The notes under the pieces: model-generated
What the model saw: the letters and a program-made list of their open reading frames with translations, nothing else
Told to the model about the DNA's origin: nothing
Database searches by the model: none
Program-made: the position numbers and the translations under genes
Assembly (NCBI RefSeq): GCF_003955665.1
Contig: NZ_RXHU01000030.1
Span: 1 to 39,240, forward strand
Direction of reading: 5' to 3'
DNA length: 39,240 nucleotides
Source of the DNA: Paenibacillus whitsoniae
Lineage (GTDB): Bacteria > Bacillota > Bacilli > Paenibacillales > NBRC-103111
Part shown: piece by piece, positions 32,099 through 39,240 of the stretch
Layout: every line of letters starts with the position of its first letter
Numbering within the stretch: position 1 is the stretch's first letter

Positions 32099-34432
32099 TT
32101 GACACAAGTTGCAGAGCAGGGGGGGAACTCAATGTTAAAAAAAATGCAATACACGCTGCTTTCCCTCATCTTCGTCGTTGTTTTGATTTCCTCGGAATTC
32201 GTCCTTCATGCATATAGAACCTCTCTGCTGCACGAATTGCGGGTGACGGAAGAGGTGCAGCTTTCGGCGAAGGCCGTAGCGTTGCAATCCGTCATCGACC
32301 GGAACTTCAATCTGATCGTCAGCCTGGACGCTTATGTGAGCGCCAATTTCCTGAAAGATGTGACCGACCGCCAGGTGAACGACTACATCCGGGCGCTGTA
32401 CCAGGGTGGACAGGCGTCTGCGCTCAATCTCATTATCGCCCCGCGCGGCATTATGAAATATGTGTACCCGTTGGAAGGCAATGAGAACATTATGGATTGG
32501 AACCTGCTGACGGATCCTCGTCCACTTGTGCAAACCCAGGTGGAACGGGCGTTGGAACTGAAAAAAATGACAACGGACGGCCCATTTAACTTGCGTCAAG
32601 GGGTGAATGGTATTGTTGCCCGCAAGCCGCTGTATCAGGACCAAGTGTTCTGGGGCTTTGTCTCGGTAGCGATGAATGTGGAACAACTGCTGGACGAAGC
32701 AGGCATCAATGATGGGAAATCAAGCGGACTGCAATTGGCGCTGCGCAATCCGGGGCTGCCGGCTTTTTATGGAAGCAATGACTTATTCGGTCCGGATGCG
32801 TTAGTAACGGACGTCGATTTGCGGGATGCCAAATGGGAAATGGCCGCCGCGCCTTCGCTCGATGCGATCAGCTCCATCAACAACCAGGTTCAGATTATTC
32901 GGCTCGCGGTGCTGCTGACCATGTTGCTGACTCTCATTTTTATCCTGTACATACTTCGGCAGCGGGACCGACTGAGCCATGCGGTTCTGGAACGTACACA
33001 GCAGCTACAGACCGCAAACGAAGATTTGACCGCGGTAAACGAAGAACTGCTGGCCGGTCAACAGGAACTGCAGGAATCTGCCATTCGCATGCAGGAATCG
33101 GAGCACATGCTCTCTTATTTGGCATATCATGACGTACTGACGGGTATTCACAACCGGGCCTATTTTCAAATGGTGCTGAAAGAGCAGATTGTCTACAACG
33201 AAATTAACGGCAGTATGCTGGCCGTGATCTTTTTCGATCTCGATAATTTTAAAATGGTCAACGATTCTCACGGCCACCACATGGGCGACCGCATGCTGCA
33301 AGAAGTGGCGAATCGCGTGCAGCACGCCAATCTTGTCTTCCATACATTTGCAAGGTTCGGCGGCGATGAATTTGCGATCCTCCTTGAACACGTTGAGGGG
33401 GAGCAGGATATTCGGGCATTTTGCGAATCCTTGATCGATGTGCTGAAACCGCCGTGCTTGCTCGGAAACCGGGCCTTTTTTATCAACGCCTCGATTGGGA
33501 TTGTGCAGTACCCGCATGGCGGATTGGCATGGGAAACGCTGCTGAAGAATGCGGACATTGCCATGTATATGGCCAAAAAAGAAAGCGGCAGCTCCTACAG
33601 CTTCTTCGACCAGGAAATGGCGAAGCAGTCGATGGCGAAGCTCGAGATGGGCAACCATCTGCGGCAGGCGGAAGAGCGGGGCGAGCTGGAGCTCGTGTAT
33701 CAACCGCAAGTGGACTGCCTGCGAGGGGAAATTGTTGGCGCCGAGGCGCTGCTTAGGTGGAATCATACGACAAAAGGATACGTGTCGCCTGCGGAATTTA
33801 TCCCACTCGCTGAGGAGCTCGGCTTGATCGTCGCGATCGGCGAATGGGTGCTGCGGGGCGCTTGCCGGCAGATGAAAGCTTGGCACAGCGTCATGAGCGA
33901 GCCCTTGACGATAGCCGTCAATATTTCGGTCAAGCAGTTGAATGATGATCGCTTTGTCGAGAAACTGGTTCATATCTTGGAGGAAACTGGCCTTGAAGCC
34001 AAGTATTTGGAAATCGAAATTACCGAGAATGTGGCGATGCAGGAAGCCCAGATCGGCACACTGCTTAAGCTGCGGAGCTTGGGCGTGTCGATCTCCGTGG
34101 ATGACTTCGGCACCCATTATTCGTCCCTCAGCTATTTGAAGCGGTTCCCGGTGACCAAAATCAAGCTCGATCAATCGTTTGTCCGCGGCGTTCAGACGGA
34201 TATCAAAGACAGAGCGATGATTAAAGCCATCATCTCCGTCGCCAAAGCGTTTCAGCTTCAGGTTATTGCCGAAGGGGTGGAAACAGAGGAACAGACGGGC
34301 TTCCTCGTATCGAACGGGTGCAGTCACGTGCAGGGCTTCTATTTCTTCCGGCCGATGAAGGCGGAGCAGTTCACGGAGGTCACGCAAGAAGAGTTGTGCG
34401 TCAAGCTAGCGTTTCTACGCTCTTCCTCATAA
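32099..34432 (+). CDS. CHASE-GGDEF-EAL membrane protein (cyclic-di-GMP turnover)
   Basis: This 777-residue protein has a membrane helix near residues 15-35, an extracellular CHASE-type sensor (about 50-260, with PLEGNENIMDWNLL and FWGFVSVAMNVE), a second helix, and a coiled coil. A GGDEF domain follows with an intact GGDEF at 421-425. An EAL domain has EALLR at 549-553, EITEN, DDFGTHYSSLSYL and IAEGVET. Both catalytic sites look intact, so it could make and degrade cyclic-di-GMP. The TTG at 32099 has a perfect AAGGAGGTG 7 bases upstream. An ATG at 32132 with GGGGGG upstream is an alternative that would bring the membrane helix to the very N-terminus. Confidence 0.92.
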   Translation: MTQVAEQGGNSMLKKMQYTLLSLIFVVVLISSEFVLHAYRTSLLHELRVTEEVQLSAKAVALQSVIDRNFNLIVSLDAYVSANFLKDVTDRQVNDYIRALYQGGQASALNLIIAPRGIMKYVYPLEGNENIMDWNLLTDPRPLVQTQVERALELKKMTTDGPFNLRQGVNGIVARKPLYQDQVFWGFVSVAMNVEQLLDEAGINDGKSSGLQLALRNPGLPAFYGSNDLFGPDALVTDVDLRDAKWEMAAAPSLDAISSINNQVQIIRLAVLLTMLLTLIFILYILRQRDRLSHAVLERTQQLQTANEDLTAVNEELLAGQQELQESAIRMQESEHMLSYLAYHDVLTGIHNRAYFQMVLKEQIVYNEINGSMLAVIFFDLDNFKMVNDSHGHHMGDRMLQEVANRVQHANLVFHTFARFGGDEFAILLEHVEGEQDIRAFCESLIDVLKPPCLLGNRAFFINASIGIVQYPHGGLAWETLLKNADIAMYMAKKESGSSYSFFDQEMAKQSMAKLEMGNHLRQAEERGELELVYQPQVDCLRGEIVGAEALLRWNHTTKGYVSPAEFIPLAEELGLIVAIGEWVLRGACRQMKAWHSVMSEPLTIAVNISVKQLNDDRFVEKLVHILEETGLEAKYLEIEITENVAMQEAQIGTLLKLRSLGVSISVDDFGTHYSSLSYLKRFPVTKIKLDQSFVRGVQTDIKDRAMIKAIISVAKAFQLQVIAEGVETEEQTGFLVSNGCSHVQGFYFFRPMKAEQFTEVTQEELCVKLAFLRSSS

Positions 34433-34458
34433 AAATGTTTAACATGCTAATTCAACTG

Positions 34459-34516
34459 AAACAGCGACAGTATCGAGGACTTTATTCGTGTCCTCGGCTG
34501 TCGCTGTTTTCATTTT
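34459..34516. terminator. Strong, probably bidirectional terminator
   Basis: AACAGCGACAG pairs with CTGTCGCTGTT, with an inner GAGGAC/GTCCTC stem, followed by TTTTCATTTTT. It lies between the GGDEF-EAL gene and the convergent histidinol-phosphatase gene. Confidence 0.92.
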
Positions 34517-34544
34517 TATTCGTCGGTTTGCTATCATTCATTCT

Positions 34545-35351
34545 TTACAGAGGAACAATCTGCTTTTCTTTGTTTTGAAAATACACCCAATGCTTGAAGC
34601 CGATGTCTTTCAACGTGCTTCGGACTTCCTCCCAGTCGTCCGCGACACGGCTAGGGATATGCGCGTCCGAGCCGAACGTCACCTCGACGCCGTAATGAAG
34701 CGCGCGCTCCAGCATCGCATGCGACGGATACCAGCCGCCGACATCTTTCGTTTTGCCGGACGTATTGATTTCGATAGCTACGCCGGCTTCGCCAATAATT
34801 TGGAGGGTCTCGTCAACCTTCGGCGTCTGGATGTCGGAGAAAGCCGGGTAGAAGCCTTTCATCGCATCGATATGGCCGAGGATCTGGAACATGCCGGAGC
34901 GGGCGGATTCTGCGATCAAGCGGTAGTATTCTTCTTTGTGAGCCACTTTCTCGGCGTCATTCAGATGCTTCCAACGATTGCGATTGAAGATCGAGACACC
35001 ACCGGACAAGTGGACGGAGCCGATAATGTAGTCGAACGGATATTTCGCATACTCCTGGCGGTATACATCCGCATGCTCAGGGAAAAAGTCCGATTCTACA
35101 CCGAGCAGCACGGTAATTTTCGAGGCGTACTCCTTCTTAAGCTCCAACACCTCCGCGACATAGCGAGGGAATTCGCTTTTCGCCATGGCAATCAGGGGCT
35201 GTGCATGATCCTCAGGGCTTCCAAAATACGGGGAATGGTCCGAAATGCCGATCACCTGCAGCCCGGCAGCAATCGCCGCTTCAATATAGTCGCGAATACG
35301 GTCTTGCGCGTGTCCGCATCTGTCATGATGCGTATGTAAATCGAATTTCAT
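34545..35351 (-). CDS. hisJ: Histidinol-phosphatase, PHP family
   Basis: This 268-residue protein opens MKFDLHTHHDRCGHA and continues with GISDHSPYF, LLGVESDFFPEH, IIGSVH, ILGHIDAMK and FGSDAH. These are the metal-binding motifs of a full PHP domain, giving the three-metal site of HisJ/HisK enzymes. It removes phosphate from histidinol phosphate in histidine synthesis. AGGAGG lies 9 bases before the ATG. No other his gene is near, as is common for this gene in Bacillales. Other PHP phosphatases are possible, but length and motif order fit HisJ. Confidence 0.9.
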   Translation of the reverse strand: MKFDLHTHHDRCGHAQDRIRDYIEAAIAAGLQVIGISDHSPYFGSPEDHAQPLIAMAKSEFPRYVAEVLELKKEYASKITVLLGVESDFFPEHADVYRQEYAKYPFDYIIGSVHLSGGVSIFNRNRWKHLNDAEKVAHKEEYYRLIAESARSGMFQILGHIDAMKGFYPAFSDIQTPKVDETLQIIGEAGVAIEINTSGKTKDVGGWYPSHAMLERALHYGVEVTFGSDAHIPSRVADDWEEVRSTLKDIGFKHWVYFQNKEKQIVPL

Positions 35352-35417
35352 CGAGAGAGACCTCCTTAAGTATCTGCATATGGGTTGAGCCCGAGACCTG
35401 GTTAGGCAGGCGGCCTG

Positions 35418-36320
35418 CTATTCCGAGCCCAGAAATTGCGTTTCAGGCATGCCTTTCAAATCGCTGAGGAACTGCTGCATGGCAGAGTTCAAGTATCGGC
35501 CCGATTTATATACTACGCCGACCGGATGAGTAATATCCAGTTCATTCACTTTCACCATTTTCAAAGAGCCGTGCCGAATTTCATCCATCACCGACAGCTT
35601 GGAAATAATCGCGACGCCGAGGTTCAGCTCAACCATCCGCTTCACTTCCTCGCTGGAGGAAAGTTCCATAACAATGTGCGGTGTTACGTCATATGTTTTA
35701 AAAATTTGGTCGACAAAACGCCGACCCGCCGTTTCAGGCGAGAGCATGATGAACGGAATGTTGCGCAGCTTCTCGATCGACAGATGGGTAAAACGGCTGA
35801 GAGGATGCTTGGTTGAAACGATCAGCTCAAAATTGTCGTAATACAGCACCGATGTCTCCAACGCCGGATTTTTCTCGAACAAATACGCGATGCCAATATC
35901 GATCTGGCTGCTTTCGACCGAGGTCATGATCTGCGAGGACGTCATGGAATGTATCGTCGTTTTGATGAGTGGAAATTGATCTTGAAAATAGGAGAGCACG
36001 CGAGGCAAAATTTGCATCGCAATCGAGGTTGTCGTGCCGATGTGGATATGGCCCTGCGGTGTTTGCTGCAAGTCGCTCAAGCGCTGCTTCAAATCCCCGG
36101 CAATCCGGAGAATTCTCTCCGCATGCTCCAGAAACAGCTTGCCGCTGTCCGTAAGTGTAACCGGCTGATTGCGATCAATAAGTATCGTACCGAATTCGTC
36201 TTCGAGACTTTTGATCTGGGCGGACACGGCAGGTTGGGTCAAATTAAGAATCTCCCCAGCTTTGCGGAAGCTCATCGTCTTGGAAATCGTGAGCAGCGTC
36301 TCCAACTGGTTCATATTCAT
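35418..36320 (-). CDS. LysR-family transcriptional regulator
   Basis: This 300-residue regulator has the N-terminal winged helix (QLETLLTISKTMSFRKAGEI, then LTQPAVSAQIKSLEDEFG). The C-terminal periplasmic-binding-like ligand domain starts IHIGTTTSIAMQILPRVL. Its target is unknown: the two closest genes, histidinol phosphatase downstream and the divergent MFS pump upstream, have their own contexts. The start at 36320 has AGGAGG 7 bases upstream; the ATG two codons further out (36326) is too close to it. Confidence 0.9.
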   Translation of the reverse strand: MNMNQLETLLTISKTMSFRKAGEILNLTQPAVSAQIKSLEDEFGTILIDRNQPVTLTDSGKLFLEHAERILRIAGDLKQRLSDLQQTPQGHIHIGTTTSIAMQILPRVLSYFQDQFPLIKTTIHSMTSSQIMTSVESSQIDIGIAYLFEKNPALETSVLYYDNFELIVSTKHPLSRFTHLSIEKLRNIPFIMLSPETAGRRFVDQIFKTYDVTPHIVMELSSSEEVKRMVELNLGVAIISKLSVMDEIRHGSLKMVKVNELDITHPVGVVYKSGRYLNSAMQQFLSDLKGMPETQFLGSE

Positions 36321-36515
36321 GGGCATACCTCCTGCATTGTCAAAGTAAGATATTACAAATAAAATTTATCGAAATTGTAAAGGACATAAAAACCTTTTGT
36401 TAACCTTATTATATGATAGCGAATGGGCGGTGGCAACCTTCATGGATAATTGTGGGGGAGGGAACGCATGCTACGGAATGAAAGCCTGGAACAAAAATAG
36501 CAGTCGAAATTTAAC

Positions 36516-36543
36516 TTGCCCTATATTCAAATTTGAATATAAT
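36516..36543 (+). promoter_or_regulatory. Promoter with embedded 18-bp palindrome (probable PadR operator)
   Basis: TTGCCC (36516-36521) and TATAAT (36538-36543) are 16 bases apart. The perfect palindrome ATATTCAAATTTGAATAT at 36523-36540 fills the spacer and overlaps the -10 box, the classical place for repression. The gene pair that follows includes a PadR regulator, the likely binder. Confidence 0.75.
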
Positions 36544-36583
36544 AATTTGTGTATTATACCACAAACATAAGGAGATTTCACGT

Positions 36584-38110
36584 ATGTCTACCGCGCGCAA
36601 GTCTAATACGACCGTCACCGTTGTTGCGTTGATGCTCGGACTCCTGCTGGCTTCCCTCGATCAAACGATCGTGTCGACGGCCATGCCGACCATCGTAGCG
36701 AAGCTCGGAGGCTTTAGCCAGTTCGTCTGGGTGTTTTCCGCCTATTTGATCGCGAACGTGGCTGCCATGCCGATATTCGGCAAATTGTCGGATATGTACG
36801 GCAGAAAATTGTTTTACCTGATCGGGATTATCATCTTTATGATCGGGTCCGCACTTTGCGGAACGTCGACGTCCATGACGCAGCTTATCGTGTATCGCGC
36901 GATTCAAGGGATCGGCGGCGGGGCGTTAATGCCGATTACGTTCGCCATTATTTTTGATATTTTCCCTCCAGAGAAGCGCGGTAAAATGCAAGGCTTATTC
37001 GGAGCCGTATTCGGTTTATCAAGCGTACTCGGCCCGATTATCGGCGCTTACTTTACGGATCATGTCCGGTGGGAATGGATTTTCTTCATCAACCTGCCGC
37101 TTGGCATTGTTTCGCTGCTTTTGATTATTTTCACGTACCATGAATCTGTGGAACACAGCAAGGCGCGAATCGACTGGGGCGGCACCATTATGCTTACCGC
37201 AGCGATTCTTTCCCTGATGTTTGCACTCGAGCTTGGCGGCAAGGAATATGCCTGGGATTCCTGGCAAATTATTGGGCTCTTCGTCGGTTTCGTCGTGCTT
37301 CTGCTGGTCTTCCTGCTGATTGAGCGGAAAGCGGCAGAGCCGATCGTCCCTCTTGACCTGTTCAAAAACCGCTTGTTCACCGCAAGCATGGGTGTCAGCT
37401 TTGCCTACGGCGCCGTTTTGATTTCCGCCGGTACGTATATTCCGCTGTTCATTCAGGGCGTGTTCGAGGGCTCTGCGACCAGTTCGGGTTCGATCTTGAC
37501 TCCGATGATGCTGGGTGTCGTCGCTTCCAGCGTGATCGGAGGACGGTTCCTGGGACGCTACTCGTTCCGTAACATTATGCTGGTCGTCGTAACGATTCTG
37601 ATAGTGGCGACATCCTTGCTGGGCAGCATTTCGATCGATTCGAAGCGCAGCATGATCACGATCTACATGATTCTCATGGGGCTTGGCATCGGTGCCGGCT
37701 TCCCGATTACGTCCATGTCCGCGCTGCATAAAATGGATTTCCGCCGCCGCGGCACGGTTACGTCGCTGGTCAGCTTCTTCCGTTCCGTCGGTTCGGCGAT
37801 CGGCGTTGCGATCTTCGGCAGCATTCAGATTAACTCGCTGAAAAGCAACATCACCGCTTCGCTGAATGACCCGTCGATGGCCGAGAAGTTCCATGATGCG
37901 CGTGCACTGCTGCAGCCGGAAGTACGGTCCCAAATCCCGCAGGATGTCCTCCACAAGCTGCTGACAGCTCTTGCAGATTCCATTGCCACCGTGTTCCAGA
38001 CAACAATCGTACTTGCGGTCCTCGGCCTTGTTTTCATATTATTAATGGGGAATGCAAGGATCGAAGCGGGGAAAGCCCCAGTGAAAGGGAGCGCACCTGC
38101 AGGACACTAG
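36584..38110 (+). CDS. MFS multidrug efflux transporter (DHA2/EmrB-QacA type, 14 helices)
   Basis: This 508-residue pump has about 14 hydrophobic helices. The first motif, [19 protein letters not shown], is the DHA2 motif D1; [14 protein letters not shown] is motif [21 protein letters not shown] is motif C of antiporters. It should export drugs or dyes in exchange for protons. The ATG at 36584 is set by AAGGAG 9 bases upstream. The PadR gene follows 12 bases after the stop. The palindromic promoter in front fits repression relieved by a pump substrate. Confidence 0.93.
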   Translation: MSTARKSNTTVTVVALMLGLLLASLDQTIVSTAMPTIVAKLGGFSQFVWVFSAYLIANVAAMPIFGKLSDMYGRKLFYLIGIIIFMIGSALCGTSTSMTQLIVYRAIQGIGGGALMPITFAIIFDIFPPEKRGKMQGLFGAVFGLSSVLGPIIGAYFTDHVRWEWIFFINLPLGIVSLLLIIFTYHESVEHSKARIDWGGTIMLTAAILSLMFALELGGKEYAWDSWQIIGLFVGFVVLLLVFLLIERKAAEPIVPLDLFKNRLFTASMGVSFAYGAVLISAGTYIPLFIQGVFEGSATSSGSILTPMMLGVVASSVIGGRFLGRYSFRNIMLVVVTILIVATSLLGSISIDSKRSMITIYMILMGLGIGAGFPITSMSALHKMDFRRRGTVTSLVSFFRSVGSAIGVAIFGSIQINSLKSNITASLNDPSMAEKFHDARALLQPEVRSQIPQDVLHKLLTALADSIATVFQTTIVLAVLGLVFILLMGNARIEAGKAPVKGSAPAGH

Positions 38111-38122
38111 GAGGCTGTTTCC

Positions 38123-38704
38123 ATGTCGATGAAGCTCGTCATACTTGGATTACTAATGGAAACCAATCGGCATACCTACGATATTCGTCAAACGATGAAA
38201 GAACGCGGCATGCACAACTACATGAAGCTCCAAGACGGCTCGCTCTACTATGCGATGGATCAACTGCATAAAGAGGGGCTTGTCGAAGCGCTGGAAGTGG
38301 TACGGGAAACGAATCGCCCGGAAAAAACGATTTACCAAATCACCGACGCAGGTCGCAGAAAATTTCAGGATTTGCTGGCGCACCAGCTTCATGAATCGAT
38401 TAGGCACTATCACCCGCTCTACGTGGCACTGCCGTTCACCGTCCACGGCGATCAAGCGAAAATTGCCAACATTCTCGAGCATAAAATCCTGGCGCAAAAA
38501 ATGCTCATGACGAAAATGCGCAGCCTGTACGACGAACACGTCGGCGTCGTGCCGCGCGTCATTCTGCAAATGCTGGTCGGCACCTACAAGCGTGCATTTG
38601 CCGAACTCCGCTGGCTCGAACAACTCCAGAAGGATGCTAGAGAAGGTCGCCTGCAAGAGCGGGACGACCAAGGACTCGATGTCGATTGGGATCGCATCGA
38701 ATAA
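38123..38704 (+). CDS. PadR-family transcriptional regulator
   Basis: This 193-residue repressor has a PadR winged helix (MKLVILGLLMETNRHTYDIR, GSLYYAMDQLHKEGLVE, then YQITDAGRRKFQ). A C-terminal helical dimer domain follows (about 95-175). It is the second gene of the pump operon. AGGAGG precedes the ATG. By analogy with other PadR-pump pairs it should repress the operon promoter until a ligand binds. Confidence 0.92.
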   Translation: MSMKLVILGLLMETNRHTYDIRQTMKERGMHNYMKLQDGSLYYAMDQLHKEGLVEALEVVRETNRPEKTIYQITDAGRRKFQDLLAHQLHESIRHYHPLYVALPFTVHGDQAKIANILEHKILAQKMLMTKMRSLYDEHVGVVPRVILQMLVGTYKRAFAELRWLEQLQKDAREGRLQERDDQGLDVDWDRIE

Positions 38705-38710
38705 TGTGTC

Positions 38711-38763
38711 ATACCCCCTTGTCCTCTGCGATGTATTCGCGGGAGATCAGGGGGTATTTTTTT
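38711..38763 (+). terminator. Terminator of the pump-padR operon
   Basis: ATACCCCCT pairs with AGGGGGTAT across a loop of about 28 bases and is followed by seven T residues. Confidence 0.82.
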
Positions 38764-39240
38764 GTGCTGTGAGTCGAATGCCGGGGAGGGGCACGTCACA
38801 GCATAGCGGCCTGCCCTGCTATCCTGCACCTCTGCAGCGCGCGCTGTTCCTTGCAGATACCACAGAATGTGCCCGGTGTTAATTCGTGACTCTAGAGTCA
38901 GTACCTCGCAAACTTTCTCGTTCCCAAGCCTTTTTTCCGTTTCTCCGTACAACACGTATTTTCAATCCCGACTCACTTGCAGATACCACAGAATTTGTTT
39001 TGACAGCATAGGGGCACTCGCCCCATGCTTCTTCTCCGCTCGAGTTCACCGTGCATTCCCTGATAAAGTTGTAGAAATCACAGAAGTTGCTTTGATACCG
39101 AAGCTTAACCCTCAAGCTAATGCCATGCAACCGAGTGTTCCAGTAACTGAACGTCAATAAGTGGCTTGTTACCGTGGGGTGGGGAAAGCACATAAGAGTT
39201 GGAGGAATGAGGGGGGCGTAGGGAAGTAGCTTGTTGTTTG
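38764..39240. other. Intergenic region without a supported gene
   Basis: About 480 bases to the window end. It holds a dispersed direct repeat (three copies), a perfect 14-bp palindrome TGACTCTAGAGTCA at 38887-38900 and a GGGGC/GCCCC hairpin at 39011-39024. Frames of about 100 codons on both strands have no ribosome site or recognisable motif. Confidence 0.6.
38851..39089. repeat. Dispersed direct repeat, three copies
   Basis: TTGCAGATACCACAGAAT followed by two bases and a G occurs at 38851-38871 and again at 38977-38997 with one change over 21 bases. A diverged copy (TTGTAGAAATCACAGAAG) is at 39069-39089. The spacing is not regular (126 and 92 bases). No function is known to me. Confidence 0.7.

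Noticed and set aside
33005..34387. 460-codon minus-strand frame
   Set aside because: It is a shadow of the GGDEF-EAL gene; the protein has no motif and the plus strand has intact catalytic motifs.
37019..37954. 311-codon minus-strand frame
   Set aside because: It is a shadow of the DHA2 pump gene with highly charged, unstructured-looking sequence.
38867..39193. Small genes at the right end
   Set aside because: Open frames on both strands cross the dispersed repeats, lack ribosome sites and have no recognisable sequence.

Overview
The window reads as chromosomal DNA of a Paenibacillus-like, endospore-forming Firmicute. This is inferred from the gene families (GH88/GH2 enzymes, AraC-cupin regulators, a LytS-type 5TM hybrid kinase, CBO0543, CtaM/DUF420, YiaAB), strong AGGAGG-type ribosome binding sites, use of TTG/GTG starts, and GC-rich genes beside AT-rich accessory patches. 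No rRNA, tRNA or CRISPR array was seen.

Layout. 1-430: a 9-bp tandem repeat, then a four-hairpin repeat module. 442-6038: AraC regulator and CorA transporter on the minus strand, diverging from a GH2 glycosidase and a GH88 unsaturated glucuronyl hydrolase. 6190-6380: a second four-hairpin module with different arms. 6767-8281: a methyl-accepting sensor. 8282-10130: decayed and AT-rich DNA holding a sugar-permease remnant and a PD-(D/E)XK-like protein gene between two near-identical terminators. 10131-13838: small accessory genes (SDR, broken LysE exporter, Nudix, GNAT, CBO0543, VOC). 13974-15570: MFS pump and ArsR regulator with palindromic operators. 15978-17451: an IS110-family insertion sequence. 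17550-19528: hemY and ctaM, convergent. 19722-22385: beta-glucuronidase diverging from an AraC regulator. 22419-24115: CYTH, YiaAB and an unknown protein. 24181-27471: a large hybrid histidine kinase. 27616-30326: the gntR-uxuA-uxuB hexuronate operon with a 30-bp palindromic operator. 30380-30557: the third four-hairpin module. 30765-38704: orphan ParB-like protein, CHASE-GGDEF-EAL protein, histidinol phosphatase, LysR regulator, and an MFS pump with its PadR regulator. 38705-39240: non-coding DNA with dispersed direct repeats.

How the genes work together. The metabolic theme is glucuronic acid. GH88 and GH2 enzymes release unsaturated or saturated glucuronate from oligosaccharides. The uxuA and mannonate/fructuronate oxidoreductase genes carry free glucuronate-derived fructuronate through mannonate to 2-keto-3-deoxygluconate. 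Separate AraC and GntR regulators sit at each cluster.

The least explained signal is the set of three intergenic modules (245-422, 6194-6375, 30380-30557). Each has four short palindromic cores, with core-start spacings of 50/61/51, 52/63/52 and 50/61/51 bases. Two modules share CCTGC/GCAGG arms. The third uses CTGGA/TCCAG arms in the same geometry, so the geometry is kept while the arm sequence changes.
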